Part shown: positions 60,588 to 64,000 of the stretch, one piece after another | Layout: every line of letters starts with the position of its first letter | Numbering within the stretch: the first letter of the stretch is position 1 | NCBI RefSeq assembly: GCF_003573695.1 | Contig: NW_020636596.1 | Span: 62,001 to 126,000 of the forward strand | Reading direction: 5' to 3' | DNA length: 64,000 bases | From: Papaver somniferum | Lineage: Eukaryota; Streptophyta; Magnoliopsida; Ranunculales; Papaveraceae | Position numbers and translations under genes: made by a program | The notes under the pieces: generated by a model | The model's database searches: none | What the model saw: the letters and a program-made list of their open reading frames with translations, nothing else | Told to the model about the DNA's origin: nothing

Positions 60588-62974
60588 TGATCAAAACTAT
60601 GAGTCTTGATTTCTAGTATATTATAGCTAAGTCTTGGACTAGGATAGAAAAGTGTAGTTGAGCTCAAGGACTTCATGGAGATTCATCAAACAACGACGAA
60701 GATCTACTCAAGGAACCGTGGAACTTCATTAACAAAAAGGTATGTGGAGACTTGAACTTATCTATCACTCAAAAGTCTATCTATTCTATCTCCTACTTCT
60801 TATGAGACAAAAAGTCGTATGCTATATAGACTGGATCATACACACTTGACATTTCGAAATCGTCAAGTATACTCTACTTATATTTTTCTCGAAATTGTGT
60901 GTTGGTAAAGCGTTTCGCTTTGATCGGGTTTATCTTCACCTAGTGACAAAAGTCATGAAAAGTTTTAATTACTTTGGAAATTGTTCTGACTAGAAAGGTC
61001 TGTGAATAACGAATGAATAATGTCCTATGAGAATGTTTCAATGAATTGAATGAGAGTTTAGGTCTATATAACCAATGATGGATATAAGCATTGTCTGGTA
61101 ACACATATGTGCATAAGTCTTATTCCTTGAACCAAAGTTTGTAAACTTTGTTGATCAAGAGAAACCGGAAAATGGTTTGCATGAGTACAAGTCCGCGAAC
61201 TGGCGAACTTTATCTTCCCGAGAAATTCTGCTGGGATTTCCAAAAATCGTTTTCGGGTAAGTCCGCGAACTCAGTCCGCGAACCTAGTCTACGAACTGGC
61301 GGAAGTCTCCTTGCCGAGGTTTTCTGCTGAGTTTGGAAAACTCTGCCGGTTATTTTAAGTCCGCGAACTTGTTTGTGAACTTAAGTGGTTATGATCTAAA
61401 GATGTGCTCTGAACATGAAAATTAAATTACTAAGGAATTCTTTATGCAAATTGTGGCTATAAGTTCATGAGCCGATTCAATTGAATCGAATCATCTTTGT
61501 TTCAATTATGTCTTGTGTAATTACATAAGATCTCATAGCAATTGAACAACTCTCTAACTAGTTAATTTGAGTCAATTGAACTAGTTATGGTGAAGAAGAA
61601 CAAGGTTAATATGAAATGCTCATATGGTTAACCTTTTGGGTTACTATGTTGAACCAACATACACGTACACGTTTGGGCATGGTTTTCACAAACCCAGTAA
61701 ATGTTTACCCAAGTGTGTGTGACAAGCTAAGTTTTCGATCCAACGGTTGAGAAATATTAGCTTGAATCTAAATCAGGTTTTCATCTAACGGTGAATATGG
61801 ATTGCTTTGTAACTAAGGCAAAACCCTGATTTGAAGGCTATATAAATGAGACATCTAGCATTGGGTAAAACTAATCCCCACACGTCTGTGTGATACTAGT
61901 GCACTCGCTAGAGTCGATTCTCCTTTAACCTTTGGTTTTCTTCTCTAAAACCAGGTTAACGACTTAAATACTTCATTGGGATTGTGAAGCCAGACCGATA
62001 CTACTTTTATTGTAGTTGTGTGATCTGATCTTGCATCTTCTATCGTACGAGTATAATCTTTGATTGGATTGAGATCGTGAGAGTTCTCTGATAGGCAAGA
62101 TAAAGAAGTCACAAACAATCTTCATCTTATTGTTTGTGGTTCCTCGACAAACCGCCTGTGTAGTCAGGAAGGATTGTAGAGAGGTGATTGATTAATCTAG
62201 GCTGTTCTTCGGGAATATAAGACCGGATTATCAATTGGTTCCTGTTCACCTTGATTTCATATCTCAAGACGGAACAAAACCTAGGGTGTATCTGTGGGAG
62301 ACAAATTTATCCTTTGATAGAATTTTCTGTGTCAGACAGATTTGTTTATTATCAAGTCTGCGATTTTGGGTTGCAGCAACTCTTGGTTGTGGGTGAGATC
62401 ATCTAAGGTAATCAAGTGCGCAGTGTCCCGCTGGTATCAGAGGCGTAGGATTACAACTGTACCTTGGATTGGTGGGAGAATGATTGGGTTCAACTATAGT
62501 CCAGTCCGAAGTTAGTTTATAGTAGGCTAGTGTCTCTAGCGGCTTAATACAGTGTGTATTCAATCTGGACTAGGTCCCGGGGTTTTTATGCATTTTCGGT
62601 TTCCTCGTTAACAAAACTTCTGGTGTCTGAGTTATTTCTTTTCCGCATTATATTTTTTATATAATAGAAATAATATAGGTTGTGCGTTAAGATTATCAAT
62701 TGGAAATCCAACCTTTGGTTGTTGATTGATATTGATTGATCCTTGGACATTGGTCTTTGGTACCGTCCAAGTTATTCCTTGTGTTTAATTTTAGACTCGC
62801 TAATGTTTTATCTTGAGTAAATCAAAACAAGTGAGAGATATTAACTCCTTGAGATACTTTAATCTAGATTGAGTCTGACTGTCTAGTTGATTCTCTAGCA
62901 AAGTATTTCGGAGTTAGTCCATACAGATTGCTAAGCGAAATATTGAGTGGTGTTGTTAAACCCCCGCTTTTTCA
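60588..62974 (+). mobile_element. Near-complete LTR, plus orientation (mirror of 20450-22815)
   Basis: About 2.39 kb ending ...CCCCCGCTTTTTCA at 62974. It contains 'tggtatcagagg' at 62432, which resembles an initiator-tRNA primer site but lies within the repeat, 540 bp before its end. Either the repeat is an LTR plus leader, or the match is coincidental. There is no coding sequence. Confidence 0.65.
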
Positions 62975-64000
62975 CCAATGAAGTCTTTAAGTCGTTAGCC
63001 TAGTTTTAGAGAAGAAAACCAAATGTTAAAGGATAATCGACTCTAACGAGCACACTAATATCACACAGACGTGTGGGGATTAGTTTTTCCCAATGCTACA
63101 TGTCTCCTTTATATAGCCTTCAAATCAGGGTTTTTCCTTAGTTACAAAGCAATCCATATTCACCGTTAGATGAAAACCTGATTTAGATTCAAGCTTATAT
63201 TTTTCAACTGTTAGATCGAAAACTTAGCTTGTTACACACACTTGGGTAGACGTTTACTGGGTTTGTGAAAACCGTGTCCAAACGTGTACGTGTATGTTGG
63301 TTCAACATAGTAACCCAAAAGGTTAACCATATGAGCATTTCATATTAACCTTGTTCTTCTTCACCATAAATAGTTCAGTTACTCAAATGAACTAGTTAGA
63401 GAGTTGTTCAATTGCTATGAGATCTTATATAACTACACAAGAAACAATTTAAACAAAGATGATTCGATTCGATTGAATCATCTCATGAACTTTATATCCA
63501 CGGTTTGCATAAAGCATTCCTTAGTAATTTAAGTTTCATGTTCAGAGCACATCTTTAGATCATAACCACTTAAGTTCAAAAACAAGTTCACGGACTTAAG
63601 ATAACCGGCAGTGTTTTCCAAACTCTGCAGAAAATCTCGGCAAGGAGACTTCAGCCAGTTCGTGGACTAAACACGCAAACGAGTTTTTGGAAATCCCAGC
63701 AGAAATTATCGGTAAGAGAACTTTCGTCAGTTCGCGGACTGGGTTCGCGGACTTGGCAAAGCCAATTCCTCCGGTTTTTCTCAATCAACAAAGTTCGAAA
63801 ACTTCAGATTAAGGAATAAGACTTATACATATATGTGTTACCACACAATGCTTGTATCCATCATTGGTTATATAGACCTTAAGTCTCATTCCAACTATTG
63901 AAACATTCTCAGAGGACGTCATTCAGTCGTTATTCACAGACCTTTCTCGTCAGAGCAATTTCCAAAGTAGTTGAAACTTTTCATGACTTGCGTCACTAGG
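62975..64000 (-). mobile_element. Inverted LTR fragment, runs off the window
   Basis: Reverse-oriented copy of the 5' part of the same LTR (mirror of 19424-20449), joined head to head with the LTR ending at 62974. Confidence 0.75.

Larger units (their letters stand above)
51348..64000 (-). repeat. Right arm of the large inverted duplication
   Basis: Reverse complement of about 19424-32003, starting at the first base after the gap and running past the window end. It contains, mirrored, the LINE 3' end, the ~230-bp repeat array, the RPA-like copy and the inverted LTR pair. Small differences include 20 extra bases near 52035. Confidence 0.95.

Overview
This is AT-rich nuclear DNA of a eudicot plant. 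The evidence is spliced plant-type genes, nepenthesin-type aspartic proteases, and abundant Ty1/copia, Ty3/gypsy and LINE elements. The repeat families would fit a poppy-like (Ranunculales) genome, but that placement is only an impression. Most of the window is transposon-derived. The credible intact host genes sit in one island at about 41.7-48.2 kb, all on the minus strand.

Layout. 1-2.1 kb: 3' end of a Ty3/gypsy element, probably Tat lineage, with an antisense ORF, a 33-bp minisatellite and a 3' LTR. 4.2-6.4 kb: a possible orphan first exon, then a 5'-truncated LINE with a perfect 16-bp target-site duplication. 6.9-10.1 kb: a broken copy of the first exons of the nuclear-pore gene NUP93, cut at exon 1 by a decayed copia element (10,096-15,878). 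The LTRs of that element carry two snRNA-type promoter modules (USE plus TATA, 32-33 bp apart). 15.9-19 kb: noncoding repeats. 19-22.8 kb: two head-to-head LTR copies. 23.3-25.2 kb: a nine-exon RPA70-like gene or relic. 28.2-37.9 kb: degenerate repeats of about 230 bp, split by a full-length but dead LINE (31,390-37,308). 41.0-41.6 kb: SINE and LINE debris.

Gene island. An intronless aspartic protease (41,752-43,185) lies downstream of a ten-exon CPBP (CAAX-type) intramembrane protease gene (44,624-48,195). I reconstructed the latter exon by exon: all splice phases agree and it gives 332 residues with all three CPBP motifs. A second intronless aspartic protease, CDR1-like (46,230-47,561), lies wholly inside intron 2 of the CPBP gene on the same strand.

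Large-scale structure. After a gap of exactly 1,000 N (50,348-51,347), the rest of the window is a near-identical inverted copy of about 19,424-32,003. The copy begins at the first base after the gap, inside the LINE, and runs off the window end. It is either a real inverted duplication or, as the gap suggests, a second haplotype contig placed in reverse. Its RPA-like copy has two extra single-base deletions.
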